64,000 nucleotides of DNA from an uncultured Flavihumibacter sp. (GCA_902168225.1 CABHOW010000142.1:33968-97967), one strand, 5' to 3'. Counted from the stretch's first letter, positions 36,674 through 47,026 are shown. The notes: generated by a model from the letters alone, not told the origin. Numbers and translations: made by a program.

Positions 36674-39502
36674 ATGGCTAAAAAGCTTTTTCTACTCGAT
36701 GCACTGGCGCTCATTTACCGGGCTTACTATGCATTGATCCGCAATCCTAGAATTACATCTACAGGTATAAACACAAATGCACAATTTGGTTTTACAAACA
36801 CTTTATTCGATTTAATCAATAAAGAAAAACCAACTCATTTGGCCGTTTGTTTTGATACGCACGCCCCCACAGAAAGGCATACCGACTTCACCGACTATAA
36901 AGCAAACAGGCAGGAGGCGCCGGAAGATCTTTTGGCTTCACTGCCCGATATCCAACGCATTATTCGTGGGTTTAATATTCCCGTAGTGGAAGTAGATGGA
37001 TATGAAGCTGATGATATAATCGGAACCCTAGCTTGGCAAGCATCTGCAGTAGGCTATGAGGTATATATGGTTACTCCCGATAAGGATTATGGTCAATTAT
37101 TGATCAAACCAAATGTATATATCTATAAACCCCCCTTTCAAGGAAATCCGGAAGAAATTTTAACGGCTGAAAAAGTGTGTGCTAAATGGGATATTCAACG
37201 GGTGGATCAAGTGATTGATATACTGGGGTTAATGGGTGATGCGGTTGACAATATTCCCGGCATACCGGGTGTGGGTGAAAAAACAGCTGCTAAACTATTG
37301 AAAGAGTATGATACGCTAGAGGGTGTTTTAGCAAACGCAGATAATATTAAAGGGGCATTAGGAGAGAAAATAAGAAACGGTAAAGAGCTGGCTATTATGA
37401 GTAAAAAGCTCGCCACCATTATTACCGATGTTCCTGTAGAATTTCATGAAGAGGATTATAAACTGAAAGAATGGAATACACAAGAACTCACCGAAGTGTT
37501 TACACATCTTGAGTTTAAAACATTAGGTAAGCGAATTTTAGGAGAAACCTATAATGCTTTTCAGTCGGCACCCGAAGGGGTTCAAACAGATTTATTTGGG
37601 AATGCGGTAGAGGAAAAATCGGCGCCTAAAAAACAAGTACCGGAAGATAATGAGGAAGAGAGATCCAGCGGAATCATTGCAGAAAAAAATATAGAAAATA
37701 CCCCTCATCAATACGAAACCATTATCGGTGAAGAAGCTGTTCTACAGTTAGTAAAAAAATTGTCTGCAGAAACTGAAATTTGTTTTGATACCGAAACAAC
37801 AGGTACCGATGCTAACAATGTAGAAATAGTTGGGCTAAGCTTTTCTGCAAAAGAAGGGTCCGGATATTATATTCCATTTACGGCTAATCAAGATGAAGCA
37901 AAAAAACAACTACAGCTACTGATCCCTTTGTTTGATAATCCGAAAATTACCTGGGTCGGACAAAATATTAAATATGATCTGCTGGTACTAAAATGGTATG
38001 GTATTGAACCCAAAGGCGCACTTTTCGATACTATGTTGGCACATTATGTGATTGAGCCGGAAGGCAGGCGCAGTATGGATTTGCTGAGTGCGCAATATTT
38101 AGGCTATGCGCCCGTATCTATAGAAACCCTGATCGGAAAGAAAGGAAAAAATCAGGGTAGTATGCGTGATGTAGAAATAGAAAAAATAAAAGAATACGCA
38201 GCAGAAGATGCAGATATTACCCTTCAATTAAAAAAGGTTTTCGAGCCATTATTAAAAAAGAAAGAGGTTGAAAAAGTATTTACTGAAGTTGAAAACCCTT
38301 TAGTTCGCGTACTTACCGATATGGAATTTGAGGGTGTAAAAATTGATGAAAGTTTTTTGAACGACTATAGTAAGGAATTAGAAAAAGAAGCCAATGAGTG
38401 TGAACGGAAAGTATATGAAGCGGCGGGGGTGAGGTTTAATTTAGCATCGCCAAAGCAATTGGGTGAAGTGTTGTTCGAAAAACTGAAGCTCGACCCCAAA
38501 GCAAAAAAAACAAAAACGGGACAATACGCTACCGGTGAAGATGTGCTGTTAAAGCTCGCCAATCAGCACCCTATAGTAGATGATATTTTAGGTTTCAGAG
38601 AGTTAACAAAACTAAAATCTACTTATGTAGATGCGCTGCCATTAATGATCAATCCAAAAACAGGGCGCGTGCATACCAGTTATGCGCAAGCCGTGGCAGT
38701 TACGGGGAGGCTGAGTAGTAATAATCCCAACCTGCAAAACATACCCATACGTACAGCCAGAGGAAGAGAAATAAGAAAGGCTTTTGTTCCTCGGGAGGCA
38801 GGTCGGGTGTTACTAAGTGCCGACTATTCACAAATTGAGTTACGCATTGTTGCGGCCATTAGTGGCGACCCGAATATGTGTGAGGCTTTTCAACAAAGAA
38901 AAGATATCCATACCGCTACTGCAGCTAAAGTATATGGCGTTCCTGAAACGGAGGTAACAAAAGAAATGAGGTATAAGGCCAAAAGTGTAAACTTCGGTAT
39001 TATATACGGACAGGGTGCTTTCGGACTTGCAGATAACTTGGGTATTACCAGAACAGAAGCAAAGGAAATTATTGATAACTACAAAAAAGAGTTTCCCAAT
39101 ATTCAACGCTATATGGATGAGCAAATAAATTTTGCCAAAGAGCATGAATATGTACAAACGCTAATGGGGCGAAAGCGTTGGCTTAGAGATATAAATAGTA
39201 GTAACTTTACAGTGCGTGGGTATGCCGAAAGAAATGCCATTAACTCACCTATTCAAGGAACAGCGGCAGATATGATCAAGATGGCAATGATTCGGATACA
39301 TAGAGAAATGAGCGCCGGCAAATGGGAATCTAAAATGATTTTACAGGTACACGATGAGTTGGTTTTTGATGCAGTAGAAGGTGAAGCAGAAGCATTAAAA
39401 AAACTGATCGTAAACTGTATGGTTGAAGCATTGCCACTGCCAAACAATGTTCCTGTTGAGGCAGAAGTAGGAAGCGGATTAAATTGGTTAGAAGCACACT
39501 AA
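36674..39502 (+). CDS. polA: DNA polymerase I
   Basis: This 942-residue protein has all three activities by motif. The 5' nuclease domain (residues 1-290) shows FLLDALALIYRAYYA, GYEADDIIGTLA and GDAVDNIPGIPGVGEKTA. The 3'-5' exonuclease (about 340-530) keeps CFDTETTGTD, VGQNIKYDLLVLK and YAAEDADITLQL, so proofreading is probably intact. The polymerase (about 560-942) has DYSQIELR, KSVNFGIIYG and QVHDELVFD. It repairs DNA gaps and removes RNA primers. A Glu/Lys-rich linker near 310-330 is of no special note. The next gene starts ten bases later and may be co-transcribed. Confidence 0.97.
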   Translation: MAKKLFLLDALALIYRAYYALIRNPRITSTGINTNAQFGFTNTLFDLINKEKPTHLAVCFDTHAPTERHTDFTDYKANRQEAPEDLLASLPDIQRIIRGFNIPVVEVDGYEADDIIGTLAWQASAVGYEVYMVTPDKDYGQLLIKPNVYIYKPPFQGNPEEILTAEKVCAKWDIQRVDQVIDILGLMGDAVDNIPGIPGVGEKTAAKLLKEYDTLEGVLANADNIKGALGEKIRNGKELAIMSKKLATIITDVPVEFHEEDYKLKEWNTQELTEVFTHLEFKTLGKRILGETYNAFQSAPEGVQTDLFGNAVEEKSAPKKQVPEDNEEERSSGIIAEKNIENTPHQYETIIGEEAVLQLVKKLSAETEICFDTETTGTDANNVEIVGLSFSAKEGSGYYIPFTANQDEAKKQLQLLIPLFDNPKITWVGQNIKYDLLVLKWYGIEPKGALFDTMLAHYVIEPEGRRSMDLLSAQYLGYAPVSIETLIGKKGKNQGSMRDVEIEKIKEYAAEDADITLQLKKVFEPLLKKKEVEKVFTEVENPLVRVLTDMEFEGVKIDESFLNDYSKELEKEANECERKVYEAAGVRFNLASPKQLGEVLFEKLKLDPKAKKTKTGQYATGEDVLLKLANQHPIVDDILGFRELTKLKSTYVDALPLMINPKTGRVHTSYAQAVAVTGRLSSNNPNLQNIPIRTARGREIRKAFVPREAGRVLLSADYSQIELRIVAAISGDPNMCEAFQQRKDIHTATAAKVYGVPETEVTKEMRYKAKSVNFGIIYGQGAFGLADNLGITRTEAKEIIDNYKKEFPNIQRYMDEQINFAKEHEYVQTLMGRKRWLRDINSSNFTVRGYAERNAINSPIQGTAADMIKMAMIRIHREMSAGKWESKMILQVHDELVFDAVEGEAEALKKLIVNCMVEALPLPNNVPVEAEVGSGLNWLEAH

Positions 39503-39512
39503 ATAAAAATGT

Positions 39513-40301
39513 ATGAACCAGCTCTGGGAAAAAATATTCTATGCATACAGAAATATTGGCACTCGCTATTTTTTGATTGCATTAGCCGCTTTTTTAATAT
39601 TCTACGTATTGTTTAGAAAACAATTGGCCTATAAAAAAATTCAACACAAGTTTCCTAAGAACCATGACTATTTCAGAGAGATCGGATATTCTGTTATAAC
39701 CATGTTTATTTTCAGCGCAGTAATTGTATTGTTAAACTGGCCCGGCATTTATGAACATACAACGCGCTATGAGCATATAAGCGACCGGGGTTGGGTTTAT
39801 TATTTTGCACTATTTCCCGTTATGTTCTTTATGCACGATTTGTATTTTTATGTTTCGCATCGCATTATGCACAACAAACGAATTTTCAAATATGTACATC
39901 TTGTGCACCATCATTCTACGAACCCCTCCCCCTGGGCTGCCTATGCTTTTCATCCTTTAGAGGCGGTTGTGGAAGTGGGGATCACCGTAATTTTTTATTT
40001 CACTATTCCTATTCATATTTCTCATTTATTGATCTTCTTCTTATTCTCCATCATTTATAATATTTATGGGCATCTGGGCTATGAATTATATCCGCACGGC
40101 TTTAATACAACAATGATTGGGAAATGGATCAATACATCAACCAATCATAATCAACACCACCAATATTTTAAAGGAAATTATGGTTTGTACACCCTTATAT
40201 GGGATCGTATTTTTGGAACCATTCGAAGTGATTATGATGCACGGTTTGAAGATGCTACAACAAGAAGGCAACACTTAACGCAAGAGGCACCAGTTATATA
40301 A
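39513..40301 (+). CDS. Fatty-acid hydroxylase/sterol desaturase family membrane protein
   Basis: This 262-residue di-iron membrane enzyme has the His clusters HDLYFYVSHRIMH, HLVHHHSTNPSPW and NHNQHHQYFKGNYG, with three to four membrane helices between them. Family members hydroxylate or desaturate lipids or carotenoids. Bacterial forms often act on membrane lipids or hopanoid and carotenoid-like molecules; the substrate here is unknown. Its 3' end overlaps the convergent lipoprotein gene by 27 bases. The polA gene lies ten bases upstream. Confidence 0.88.
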   Translation: MNQLWEKIFYAYRNIGTRYFLIALAAFLIFYVLFRKQLAYKKIQHKFPKNHDYFREIGYSVITMFIFSAVIVLLNWPGIYEHTTRYEHISDRGWVYYFALFPVMFFMHDLYFYVSHRIMHNKRIFKYVHLVHHHSTNPSPWAAYAFHPLEAVVEVGITVIFYFTIPIHISHLLIFFLFSIIYNIYGHLGYELYPHGFNTTMIGKWINTSTNHNQHHQYFKGNYGLYTLIWDRIFGTIRSDYDARFEDATTRRQHLTQEAPVI

Positions 40302-41684
40302 TTGTAGTTTCCCATTACCGGTAACGGTAATTTTCTTTTGTTTACCCATGGCGTTGATGGTAATTTGATTTTCTCCTTTTTGTAAGGGCACTCGCACATA
40401 CTGTATTGTTCCGGGTAGTGATTGCCAGTTACGCGTATCGGCTTTTTCAGTAGCGGTGTTGATCATATTCACGAGAAGTCCGGCAGCCAATCCGGCAGCT
40501 TCCCCCGATTCCTTTTTCTTATCATTTTTTGCAGCGGCTTTGGCTGCTTCTGCTGCAGCTACTTCTGTTGTTTTTTTAACGATCGCACGAACCAGGGCCG
40601 CTGATACTTCTTTTAGCATCCTTTCGCTTAACACAGCAGCTGCTAACTCATTAATATTATGAACTCTTTCGGCACTATAATTTAGATTACCAACTGTAAC
40701 TTGCGCAGGAACAAAAGGAATGGGTGTTACATTATAAACGGGAATGGCAATCGTTATGACCCTAAACTCATTTAACGGGCGTGGTTGATTCCAGCCGGCA
40801 TAACCATAATCGAATGGTATATTAATGTCGCCATAGGGCCCGTTGAAGAAAAATGAATTATCTCCTGCATTCGTAAGAGTAAAACGTTGATCCATTTTTA
40901 CCGGCGCCATGCCTTTCTCTAAAAAAATCACCAGCTCGCCGCCTTCGGCGGCTTCGCTTTTTGCATACTTAATACCCGTTTTTCGTTCATATAAATTAAT
41001 CTGATCTGTAAAGCCAACTTCGGCAGCCGTATGGTACATATCCTTAACCAACTCTGTAGGTAACATTACGCCATAATACGATTTCGATTCATTACCCAGA
41101 AAAAGGTCTACAGCATTTCGATACGATATAAATGCATTATTAGGCTCTCCATTTAACTCATATATCAAGCCCTGAACAATTAAAGAAAAAGCATCTTCCT
41201 GGTACTTATTTTTACTTCTGGTTTTATCTTCCAGCGCATTATTACTAAGCGTTATTCTTCTGGCTTCTACCCTTGCCCCATCGGGCTCATGTAAATACAA
41301 ATAATTGAGTGCTTTATAATAATGTATCATAAAGCGCTCAAAGTCTTCCCCCATATAGCTTTGCGTCATCGGGTTGAGGAGCCCTCCCGCAACTACATCT
41401 CCGGCACTTTTTCTTTTCGTTTCGATAAAAGCATCCGCCAAATTAAAGAAATGATTACTACTGTCGTATAAACCCAATAAATGACAAAGCTTACCCTGCT
41501 CCATATAGTATATGAGCTTATTGCGAGGTTGCTGAATAAAACTATTATTCGCTAAATCGCTTTGCGCTTTTATATAATTACCGGAACCAATATGGCTATA
41601 ATACGAGGCTAATTTATTGTTATAGGTAGCACAGGAAAATAAAAAAGGCAAGAGTAGTAATACCACTCCTGCCCTTCCATTCAT
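40275..41684 (-). CDS. COG3014-family lipoprotein, tetratricopeptide-like
   Basis: The start at MNGRAGVVLL gives 469 residues; the frame is open nine codons further. The N-terminus is a lipoprotein signal (VVLLLLPFLFSCATYNN, Cys near residue 18). The body has helical repeat-like segments (YYSHIGSGNYIKAQSDLAN, NHFFNLADAFIETKR, FMIHYYKALNYLYLHEPDGARVEARR) as in COG3014. A beta-rich C-terminal part ends NAMGKQKKITVTGNGKLQLYNW. COG3014 genes are often next to LpoB-like genes, as here, but function is unproven. Last gene of a minus-strand group. Confidence 0.75.
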   Translation of the reverse strand: MNGRAGVVLLLLPFLFSCATYNNKLASYYSHIGSGNYIKAQSDLANNSFIQQPRNKLIYYMEQGKLCHLLGLYDSSNHFFNLADAFIETKRKSAGDVVAGGLLNPMTQSYMGEDFERFMIHYYKALNYLYLHEPDGARVEARRITLSNNALEDKTRSKNKYQEDAFSLIVQGLIYELNGEPNNAFISYRNAVDLFLGNESKSYYGVMLPTELVKDMYHTAAEVGFTDQINLYERKTGIKYAKSEAAEGGELVIFLEKGMAPVKMDQRFTLTNAGDNSFFFNGPYGDINIPFDYGYAGWNQPRPLNEFRVITIAIPVYNVTPIPFVPAQVTVGNLNYSAERVHNINELAAAVLSERMLKEVSAALVRAIVKKTTEVAAAEAAKAAAKNDKKKESGEAAGLAAGLLVNMINTATEKADTRNWQSLPGTIQYVRVPLQKGENQITINAMGKQKKITVTGNGKLQLYNWCLLR

Positions 41685-41720
41685 TTTTTGTTTTCCGTAA
41701 AAAAATAGCATGCCACTAAC

Positions 41721-42305
41721 TTAGTTCTTCACGTATTTAGCGATTTTTTTATCGCCTATCCATACAACCTCATTTGTTTCTATATTGGTTAACTCCAAAT
41801 TAACCTGATAGGTAACCGTTTTCTTCTTTTTAAAAGCATCTACAATAGAATTGATAGAGCCTTGCAAAATATAATCGGCGCCCCTTTCCATCCCAAATTT
41901 CTTGATCGTACTTTGTGTGGCATTCGTTTGCTGATCGGCTTTTTCGGCACGCATTTCTTCCCGCTTCTTACCACTTTGTACCAATCCTACTTTATCGCTT
42001 TGAATAAACGATTTTTCCAAATCGTTCATAAAGGTTTCGGCTTCTATATGTTCATGGCTTTTATTGGTAACTAAACCAACGATTACAACAGGTTTTTTCC
42101 CTTTCGCACTTACATGATTCGATATCCAATTTTCACTAAGAATTTGGTTGGTCATCGCTTCGGCGGTTAATCTGCTATCTGTAGCATTCCAACTACCGCT
42201 AATATCTATTTGCTCAGCAGGATCAATTCTGGTTACTTTACGTTGAGCACAGGAAACAAAAACTAAGATCAAGAGGAAGCAAAAAATGCGCTGCATTGTT
42301 TTCAT
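41721..42305 (-). CDS. LpoB-like penicillin-binding-protein activator lipoprotein
   Basis: This 194-residue protein has a lipoprotein signal (RIFCFLLILVFVSCAQ, Cys near residue 20). The PBP-activator LpoB-type fold is indicated by KPVVIVGLVTNKSHEHIEAETFMNDLEKSF, then RGADYILQGSINSIVD and YQVNLELTNIETNEVVWIGDKKIAKY. In E. coli LpoB stimulates PBP1B from the outer membrane; whether this homologue does so is not shown. It is adjacent to the COG3014 gene, a conserved neighbour, 36 bases away on the same strand. Confidence 0.82.
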   Translation of the reverse strand: MKTMQRIFCFLLILVFVSCAQRKVTRIDPAEQIDISGSWNATDSRLTAEAMTNQILSENWISNHVSAKGKKPVVIVGLVTNKSHEHIEAETFMNDLEKSFIQSDKVGLVQSGKKREEMRAEKADQQTNATQSTIKKFGMERGADYILQGSINSIVDAFKKKKTVTYQVNLELTNIETNEVVWIGDKKIAKYVKN

Positions 42306-42329
42306 GAATATGTATTTATTATTATCTAT

Positions 42330-42713
42330 CTAAAATCCGAAATACCAATTGCCGGTTCTAAAACCAATATATGGCCTCCATCCCCAACTATTCCAACCGT
42401 TGTTATAGGCCCATCCATTATTGTAATAACCCCAATAAGGGCTATTGTTCCAGCCATAGCTAGCATAACTTCTCTGCCAACGGGCATTCCTGCGCGCACT
42501 TCTCCTCTCTTCCCGGGCTTGGTACCAGTCGTAAGCCTTATAGGATTGATCGATGGTTGTGTTTGAAAACTGCAACAGAGAGTCGCGGAATTGCGTGTAT
42601 TTATGCTGACTAATTAAATAATTGGGGTTTTGATCGGGTAATAACCCTTGGGTTTGAGCGAAACTACCCAAAGCCAACAACAAACATGAGCCAATAAGTA
42701 GAAATCGTATCAT
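42330..42713 (-). CDS. Secreted Tyr/Trp/Asn-rich small protein
   Basis: The start at MIRFLLIGSC gives 127 residues with signal peptide LLIGSCLLLALGSFAQ; an upstream ATG adds ten residues without a better signal. The middle is basic (ERRSARRNARWQR) and the C-terminus is very rich in Trp, Tyr, Asn and Gly (GWNNSPYWGYYNNGWAYNNGW-like), suggesting an envelope-associated, perhaps surface-exposed or self-interacting protein. No family recognised. It is the first gene before the LpoB-like gene, 24 bases away. Confidence 0.65.
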   Translation of the reverse strand: MIRFLLIGSCLLLALGSFAQTQGLLPDQNPNYLISQHKYTQFRDSLLQFSNTTIDQSYKAYDWYQAREERRSARRNARWQRSYASYGWNNSPYWGYYNNGWAYNNGWNSWGWRPYIGFRTGNWYFGF

Positions 42714-42752
42714 AACATATTTTTTAAATATACTACAAAACAAGTACCAAAC

Positions 42753-43256
42753 TTACTTACGCTTAAAAATAGGTACGGTACTACAAGGTTCCCCATACAT
42801 AATACTCTTGGCAACTGCCCTTAATTTATAGGTAATGGAAACATAGGCCGCTTCGGGTATGGGTGTTTCTCCACATCCCTTTACCACCACACGTTTATCT
42901 GCATATTCTGCCGGGTCTATCTTTTCAATATTATTTAACAAAAGTTTATTGCGTAGTTGCTCCTCTGTTCCAAAATGAATAGAAGCCGCTACCGGCTGCA
43001 GATTAGAAGCCACCAACATATTGGCCCACATGGGTATCACTGCATCGGCAGAACAGGTAATGGTTACATGGGCATCTGCAAACTCATTCCAGTCAATAGA
43101 TTGCAAAGCGGCTCTAAAATCTTTCTCTTTTAAAATCAACCCCATGAATAAATAGTCTTTTAAATCAAAAACCATTATTTTTTCTTTGGGAAGAAAGGTT
43201 TCCAAATCAACACTGAGAATACCGCTTTCGGCAACTTTGTTTACGATCGCTTCCAT
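42753..43256 (-). CDS. DUF2480 family protein
   Basis: This 167-residue soluble protein matches the Bacteroidota DUF2480 family over its length: KVAESGILSVDLETFLP, FDLKDYLFMGLILKEKDFR, CSADAVIPMWANMLVAS, VVVKGCGETPIPEAAYVSITYKL. It contains a few conserved Cys and an Ala/Asp-rich core, but the function is unknown. Its start is 106 bases from the PpiD gene, with a hairpin between them, so it is probably transcribed separately. Confidence 0.85.
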   Translation of the reverse strand: MEAIVNKVAESGILSVDLETFLPKEKIMVFDLKDYLFMGLILKEKDFRAALQSIDWNEFADAHVTITCSADAVIPMWANMLVASNLQPVAASIHFGTEEQLRNKLLLNNIEKIDPAEYADKRVVVKGCGETPIPEAAYVSITYKLRAVAKSIMYGEPCSTVPIFKRK

Positions 43257-43310
43257 ATTAACCGTAAAATTACAATAAAGCTATAAATAGATAGTTTCGA
43301 TACCCGAAAA

Positions 43311-43351
43311 ACAAAGCCCCTCCTTTTGGGGGAAGGGCCTTTGCTAATTTA
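43311..43351 (-). terminator. Hairpin after the PpiD-like gene
   Basis: AAAGGCCCTTCCCCC and GGAGGGGCTTTG (minus strand) form an imperfect GC-rich stem with an AAAA loop just downstream of the chaperone gene's stop. The following T-run is weak. Confidence 0.5.
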
Positions 43352-43362
43352 TCATTTTGTTA

Positions 43363-45453
43363 TTAATAAAAATTAGACCGATAATCTTTGATAGTAGCGG
43401 CTTTTCGCAATGCCTCTAAACTGCGGTATACGCCCATTTTACGGCTTTGCAATAATCCTTGCTTAGCGGCATCTGGTCCGGCTAAATCCGTTTTGGCACC
43501 GGTTGATTCTGTTTTGATAACGAATACACCGCTGTTGCCTCCTATCGCCGGGGTAATTTTTGTAGCGGTACTTTTATTGAAAGCCGCACCAACTACCTTA
43601 GGCTCACTTCCCACACCTGCTATAAAAGAGGCCCCAAAGCTTAAACTATCGGCTTTTAAAACCGGGGAGCCTGCATTTTTAGCAATCTCATCCAAACTAT
43701 TCCCCTTTATTTTAGTGTCTATAATTTGTTTTGCCTTTTTCTGATTTCTAATAATTGCCTCTACAAATGGGCGAGCTTCTGTAACTCCCATCAAACCCGC
43801 TTTATTAACAGCCGTAATGAGTGCAACTACATACATATCATTAATGGAGGTAGGATCAGAAACATCTCCTGCTTTACCTTCATACACCCAACGAACCAAA
43901 GACCTGCTTTGGCCTAAACTGGCAATCGTAAAATCATTGGCTTTGATTTCACCCGAAACCAAAATTTGTTTGTTTTGCTTGGCAGCATTTTCATTGAAAG
44001 ATTTTGCAGATTTGCTTTCTACGGCAAACTTAGCGGCAGCAGTACTTGCAGCATTATCTGTTTCATTGCTCGCTACGATTTGTTTTGCCAAATAAGCTAC
44101 CTTATAAGCAGGATTGATATTTTTTTGTCCGAGTATTTCTATAAAATGATAACCATACTCTGTTTTCACAACCCCCTTAGTTCCTACCGGCTTGTCGAAA
44201 ACATAATCATTAAATGCGCCAACCATTTGTCCTTGCGGAAAATAATCTATCACACCGCCTTTGGCCTTGCTTCCGGGATCGTCTGAATATTTAGCTGCTA
44301 GGGTTGCAAAATCGGCACCGGCTTTAACTGCTGTTTCAATACTATCTATTAGTTTCTTACCTATAGAATCGGGTTTTATTTCCTGTCCGGTTTGTGGATT
44401 AGAGGTAGCCACTAAAATATGGCGAACTTTAACGCTATCCGGCCACTGTTTGATACCGATCATCTTTGCATAAACATAGTTGCCGCCATCTAGGTAGGGG
44501 CCGAAAACTCCTCCAACCGGTAGCTTGGTGATAGAGTCCTTAAATGCCATTTTCAGTTTATTCTTGCTGAAATAACTGTTATAGAAAGGTATTTGTGAGC
44601 CGGCTTTAGCAATGAAGGCGGCCGGATCGGTAGCTTCCTGAAAATCTTTCTTTAATGTTTTTAATTGATTCAATACGGCACTTGTATCTGCAGCAGATGG
44701 TGCAGCGCTAAATGTTACAAAAGATATAGATCTGGTTTCTTCTGTTTTTTTGAATTCCGAAGCGTGCTTTTTCACATATGCTTCAATTTCACTATCGCTT
44801 ACTTTTACCGAACTATCGGCAATGGCTTGGTAGGGATAATATACATAAGAAATGGCAGCGATAGCATTATTATCGGCTTGTTGTTTTTCTGTAAGCCATT
44901 TCGGAACATAAGCAGATTGTATGAGAAGGGTTTGGTATTTGGTTCTCAAGGCGTTTTGAACCGCTGGATTAATGTACCCCTCAATGATCATTTTGTTTTG
45001 CTCCACATTTTTGCTCTTTTTTATTTGAGCAACAATTCGCTTTACATCATCTACTTTAAATTCACCTGTTTTAGGATCCGTAAATTCCTGACGGAAAGGG
45101 GAATTATCACCATAAAGAATATCGTTCAACTCTTTGGTAGAAACAACCAGCCCTAATTTCTCATATTCATTAGAGAGCACTATTGATTCTACTTCTTGGG
45201 TCCAAACAGAACCTATAAGCTGATCACGAGTGGCCCCTTGTTGCGCATACATAGCTTCCGCCATTTTTAGCTTTTCTTCAAAAGCACCCCGCTCAATTAC
45301 TTTTCCATCTACTTTGGTAATAATAGAACTGGTGCTCAATCTGGAGCCTTTCCTTCCTAAACCATCCTGTAAAATAAAGGCAATAAGGGCTAATGCTATA
45401 ATGCCGAAAATAATCCAGGCACCACGGTCGCGAATACTTTGAATAACAGACAT
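43363..45453 (-). CDS. PpiD/SurA-type membrane-anchored peptidyl-prolyl isomerase
   Basis: This 696-residue protein has one N-terminal membrane helix (residues 13-30, WIIFGIIALALIAFILQ) and a SurA-like N-terminal chaperone domain. One parvulin domain lies near residues 340-450 (VRHILVATSN, GADFATLAAKYSDDPGSKAKGGVIDYFPQGQM, VKTEYGYHFIEILGQK). It is expected to help fold outer-membrane and secreted proteins on the periplasmic side. A TAATTTTTG box ends four bases before its ATG. It is divergent from nadA over a 551-base AT-rich gap. Confidence 0.92.
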   Translation of the reverse strand: MSVIQSIRDRGAWIIFGIIALALIAFILQDGLGRKGSRLSTSSIITKVDGKVIERGAFEEKLKMAEAMYAQQGATRDQLIGSVWTQEVESIVLSNEYEKLGLVVSTKELNDILYGDNSPFRQEFTDPKTGEFKVDDVKRIVAQIKKSKNVEQNKMIIEGYINPAVQNALRTKYQTLLIQSAYVPKWLTEKQQADNNAIAAISYVYYPYQAIADSSVKVSDSEIEAYVKKHASEFKKTEETRSISFVTFSAAPSAADTSAVLNQLKTLKKDFQEATDPAAFIAKAGSQIPFYNSYFSKNKLKMAFKDSITKLPVGGVFGPYLDGGNYVYAKMIGIKQWPDSVKVRHILVATSNPQTGQEIKPDSIGKKLIDSIETAVKAGADFATLAAKYSDDPGSKAKGGVIDYFPQGQMVGAFNDYVFDKPVGTKGVVKTEYGYHFIEILGQKNINPAYKVAYLAKQIVASNETDNAASTAAAKFAVESKSAKSFNENAAKQNKQILVSGEIKANDFTIASLGQSRSLVRWVYEGKAGDVSDPTSINDMYVVALITAVNKAGLMGVTEARPFVEAIIRNQKKAKQIIDTKIKGNSLDEIAKNAGSPVLKADSLSFGASFIAGVGSEPKVVGAAFNKSTATKITPAIGGNSGVFVIKTESTGAKTDLAGPDAAKQGLLQSRKMGVYRSLEALRKAATIKDYRSNFY

Positions 45454-46004
45454 AGTACAAAAATTAGAATTTCCGTTTTGTTACGGGGGGCAAAAATAAG
45501 GGAAAAACAGGTAGAATAAGATGTGGAAAACCATCCTTTTATTAGGAATGGTAAGGGTTTTAAAAGAATTAGATTGAGCCCGATCCCCATCTCTCTTCAA
45601 TTTTCAAAAATTAAATCCACAACTAGTTGTGGGTAACCCCTCATTTATGGGGGAAATTTAATTTTTTGATACTTTTTTTGTGGGTAGAAAAGGAATAAAA
45701 ACCGGTTTTTAAAATCATTTTTCTTTTACGGCTCTTTTTCTCTCTTTTTAAGCTCCGTTAATTAACAGTGTGTAGGATGTGATTAGGAACATACCTTGAT
45801 TGTTAACTAGGTTATCCCTATCTGTTAAAAACTAAGAGAAGCTTAAGCAGAATAATACTTACAGATGTTAACTATTTGGTGAAAAAAGGGGAATAACTGC
45901 TAGTTAATTAACTTTGCCCTTTGTGAATAACAAAGTTTTCCCGAAATACACAGCCCTAATAGTAGTAAGTGTTTTTATAAAATATATTATTAAAGAATAT
46001 TACC
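45454..46004. other. AT-rich divergent intergenic region, candidate replication origin
   Basis: No gene was seen in these 551 bases. They contain DnaA-box-like sequences TGTGGAAAA (45522-45530), TGTGGGTAA (45628-45636) and TGTGAATAA (45922-45930); a perfect 16-base palindrome CCACAACTAGTTGTGG (45617-45632); and repeated TTAATTAAC (45758-45766, 45904-45912) and TGTTAACTA motifs. All genes to the right are on the plus strand, and those immediately left are on the minus strand. This fits an origin, but also a long regulatory gap; no dnaA is nearby. Confidence 0.35.
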
Positions 46005-47012
46005 GTGAATATTAACATTGCAAAAGCTGAAATCGAAAAGAGAGGATTTTTAGATTTGGATATCGACCCACAATTAGATTTATTTGCAGAGATAGAAAAA
46101 TTAAAAAAAGAGAAAAATGCAATACTACTTGCACACTACTACCAAGAACCAGATATTCAAGATGTGGCAGATTATATTGGCGATAGTTTGGGATTGGCAC
46201 AAAAAGCGGCTGAAACAAATGCCGATATAATTGTTTTTGCCGGCGTTCATTTTATGGCGGAGACGGCTAAAATTTTAAATCCATCCAAAAAGGTTTTATT
46301 ACCCGACCTGAATGCCGGTTGCTCTTTGGCAGATAGTGCTCCGGCGCCTTTATTTAAAGCATTTAAGGATAAACATCCGGATCACTTGGTTATTTCATAT
46401 ATCAACTGTACTGCAGAAATAAAAGCACTAAGTGATATTATTTGTACGAGTGGAAATGCCGAAAAAATAATTGAATCAGTACCTGTAGACCAACCTATTA
46501 TTTTTGCGCCGGATAAAAATTTAGGGGCTTATTTGAATAAAAAAACGGGACGAAACATGCTCTTATGGAACGGGGCTTGCATGGTACATGAAATATTTAG
46601 TGCTGAAAAAATTACCAAACTTAAAATAAGACATCCCCAAGCAAAACTTATAGCGCATCCGGAATGTGAAGAACTGATACTTTCAATGGCAGACTATATT
46701 GGAAGTACAACACAGTTACTGAAATATACAAAAACGGATAATTATCAACAGTATATCGTAGCAACCGAAACAGGAATACTGCATCAAATGCAACAAGAAT
46801 CGCCCTCTAAAACCTTTATTCCTGCTCCGCCTAATAATAATTGTGCTTGTAATGATTGTCCACATATGAAGCTTAATACGCTCGAAAAATTATATGGCTG
46901 TATGGCCTACGAGGTGCCGGAAATAACAATGGATGAATCTTTACGCTTAGCGGCAAAAAAACCAATGGATCGAATGTTGGAAATAAGCAGAGCAGCTGGT
47001 TTAATCGGATAA
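46005..47012 (+). CDS. nadA: Quinolinate synthase
   Basis: This 335-residue [4Fe-4S] enzyme condenses iminoaspartate and dihydroxyacetone phosphate to quinolinate, the NAD precursor. It uses a GTG start. Family blocks include [34 protein letters not shown], and Cys ligands in [15 protein letters not shown] and [10 protein letters not shown]; a CACNDC cluster precedes the last. nadB and nadC are not in the window, and nadD is 21 kb away, so the pathway is not clustered. The HAD-family gene follows 14 bases later. Confidence 0.96.
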   Translation: MNINIAKAEIEKRGFLDLDIDPQLDLFAEIEKLKKEKNAILLAHYYQEPDIQDVADYIGDSLGLAQKAAETNADIIVFAGVHFMAETAKILNPSKKVLLPDLNAGCSLADSAPAPLFKAFKDKHPDHLVISYINCTAEIKALSDIICTSGNAEKIIESVPVDQPIIFAPDKNLGAYLNKKTGRNMLLWNGACMVHEIFSAEKITKLKIRHPQAKLIAHPECEELILSMADYIGSTTQLLKYTKTDNYQQYIVATETGILHQMQQESPSKTFIPAPPNNNCACNDCPHMKLNTLEKLYGCMAYEVPEITMDESLRLAAKKPMDRMLEISRAAGLIG

Positions 47013-47026
47013 AGTGGTTCCGTAAC

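Noticed and set aside
24107..47012. nadD and nadA as an NAD-biosynthesis cluster
   Set aside because: The genes are 21 kb apart, on different strands, with unrelated genes between them.
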